In this document: positions 14,096-14,816 of the stretch, piece after piece
Position numbering within the stretch: position 1 is the first letter of the stretch
Layout of the letters: each line of letters opens with the position of its first letter
Assembly (NCBI GenBank): GCA_903928955.1
Contig: CAIYTD010000261.1
Span: 1 to 14,816, forward strand
Direction of reading: 5' to 3'
DNA from: Oligoflexia bacterium
GTDB taxonomy: Bacteria > Bdellovibrionota > UBA1018
Length of the DNA: 14,816 bases
The notes under the pieces: generated by a model
Databases searched by the model: none
Told to the model about the DNA's origin: nothing
What the model saw: the letters and a program-made list of their open reading frames with translations, nothing else
Position numbers and translations under genes: made by a program

Positions 14096-14816
14096 ATGGG
14101 GATGGAAACTAAGTACCCGAAAGCACAATTGGAATTTGAAGATTGGTTTGCCACAGAAGAGCAATGCGCTGACTACCTGAGAAAGATTCGCTGGCCTACG
14201 GGATTTAGCTGTCTGAAATGGATGGGAAAAAAGGCATGGGAACAGTCGCGAGGGCGTCTCACCTGCCAAAAGTGTAGGTATGAGTGTACCGCGAAAACAG
14301 GGACTTTTATGGAGGGAACAAATCTATCGCTCCGACTGTGGTTTCGAGCGATCTGGTGGCTTGTAAATCAAAAACATGGAGTTAGCGCAGCTGGACTTCA
14401 AACTGGACTGGGATTAGGTAGCTACAAAACTGCATGGCTCATCCTACATAAAATTCGGGCAGCGATGGTTATTCCAAGCCGCAAGCAATTGGGCGGAATA
14501 GTAGAAGTGGACGAGGCTTGCGTAGGTGGTAAAAAAAGGGGGCTAAACGGTCGAAACCGTAAAGCTGGACCAATGATTATTGTTGCAGTTGAAGTACCTG
14601 AAAATACTTCACAATTAGGGCGTATTCGAATGAAGCATGTTGACTCAAATTCAAGCGCATGCATCCATCGGTTTGTGCAGAATAATGTAGAAAAAGGTTC
14701 CTATTTAATGACGGATCTCTGGGCGGCCTATCGCAAGCTGGAAGACCAGGGCTACAAGGTTACTCAAACAGCGGCATCACGGATCAAGGAAGGCGACGAA
14801 GTATTGCAACATGTGA
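14096..14816 (+). CDS. IS1595-family transposase (ISXO2-like), 3' end outside window
   Basis: The open frame gives 240 residues before the window ends. It follows the ISXO2-like plan: an N-terminal zinc-ribbon domain (IRWPTGFSCLKW, then RLTCQKCRYEC, about 31-64), a linker with KTGTFMEGTNLSLRLWF, HGVSAAGLQTGLGLGSYKTAW (94-114, given as a continuous conserved block in the family), and the DDE_Tnp_IS1595 domain from GGIVEVDEACVGGKK. The first catalytic Asp is Asp139 and the second is Asp207 in LMTDLWAAY; the third residue would lie beyond the end. The first zinc knuckle is damaged: family CPxCG is CLKWM here, so one Cys is lost, while the second pair (Cys57, Cys60) is intact. The enzyme may therefore bind zinc or DNA poorly. 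Two ATGs (14096, 14102) are possible starts. Confidence 0.88.
   Translation, partial: MGMETKYPKAQLEFEDWFATEEQCADYLRKIRWPTGFSCLKWMGKKAWEQSRGRLTCQKCRYECTAKTGTFMEGTNLSLRLWFRAIWWLVNQKHGVSAAGLQTGLGLGSYKTAWLILHKIRAAMVIPSRKQLGGIVEVDEACVGGKKRGLNGRNRKAGPMIIVAVEVPENTSQLGRIRMKHVDSNSSACIHRFVQNNVEKGSYLMTDLWAAYRKLEDQGYKVTQTAASRIKEGDEVLQHV

Larger units (their letters stand above)
14055..14816 (+). mobile_element. IS1595-family (ISXO2-like) insertion sequence, left part
   Basis: An insertion sequence carrying the transposase gene below runs off the right edge. Its left boundary cannot be fixed because the right inverted repeat is outside the window. It must lie between the last recognisable signal-peptide codons of the broken gene (about 14050-14058) and the transposase start at 14096. 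A TATAAT hexamer (14082-14087) lies inside this leader. Family members usually make 8-bp target duplications, which cannot be tested here. Confidence 0.7.

Noticed and set aside
14422..14664. Minus-strand ORF of 80 codons within the transposase region
   Set aside because: It is antisense to a clearly conserved transposase domain and has no family features.

Overview
The window comes from a Gram-negative bacterium with a moderately AT-rich genome. It is dominated by one long plus-strand cluster for outer-membrane protein assembly and lipid A/LPS core synthesis. In order: the 3' part of bamA (1-1466), skp/ompH (2416), lpxD, fabZ, lpxA, lpxB, lpxK and an LpxL/HtrB-type acyltransferase (to 8457). 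After a 51-bp gap come a DUF3108 putative lipoprotein, a GT9 heptosyltransferase, a GT4 glycosyltransferase, an NAD(P)-binding Rossmann protein and a 70-residue unknown protein (to 12722). Most junctions are 1-20 bp overlaps or very short gaps, so this reads as one or two translationally coupled operons. A WaaE/KdtX-like GT2 glycosyltransferase (1447-2265, minus strand) sits antisense between bamA and skp. The Skp sequence and the DUF3108-heptosyltransferase association remind me of Bdellovibrionota/deltaproteobacterial relatives, but this placement is inference only.

The enzymes form a logical chain. FabZ works in making the hydroxyacyl-ACP supply. LpxA and LpxD acylate UDP-GlcNAc (LpxC and LpxH/LpxI are not in the window). 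LpxB makes the disaccharide, LpxK adds the 4'-phosphate and the LpxL-type enzyme adds a secondary acyl chain. The heptosyltransferase, GT4 and GT2 enzymes probably extend the core sugar. BamA and Skp handle outer-membrane proteins. Together this is an envelope-biogenesis supercluster.

The right end (12742-14816) is different in character. On the minus strand, a single reading frame of about 436 sense codons runs from 14058 to 12742. It is interrupted only by two in-frame stops (TAG 13834-13836, TAA 13267-13269) and lacks a start codon. Read through, it encodes a Sec-type signal segment followed by a protein whose His-acid-Gln-Cys layout resembles clan CE cysteine proteases/acetyltransferases, most like the YopJ family, with a CSAM C-terminus. 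It looks like a decaying secreted effector or toxin gene. Its extreme 5' end abuts an IS1595-family (ISXO2-like) transposase gene that starts at 14096 and runs off the window, so the insertion sequence probably removed its start codon. This broken effector is the most interesting item here. It is easy to miss because the two stops split it into short, apparently unrelated ORFs.
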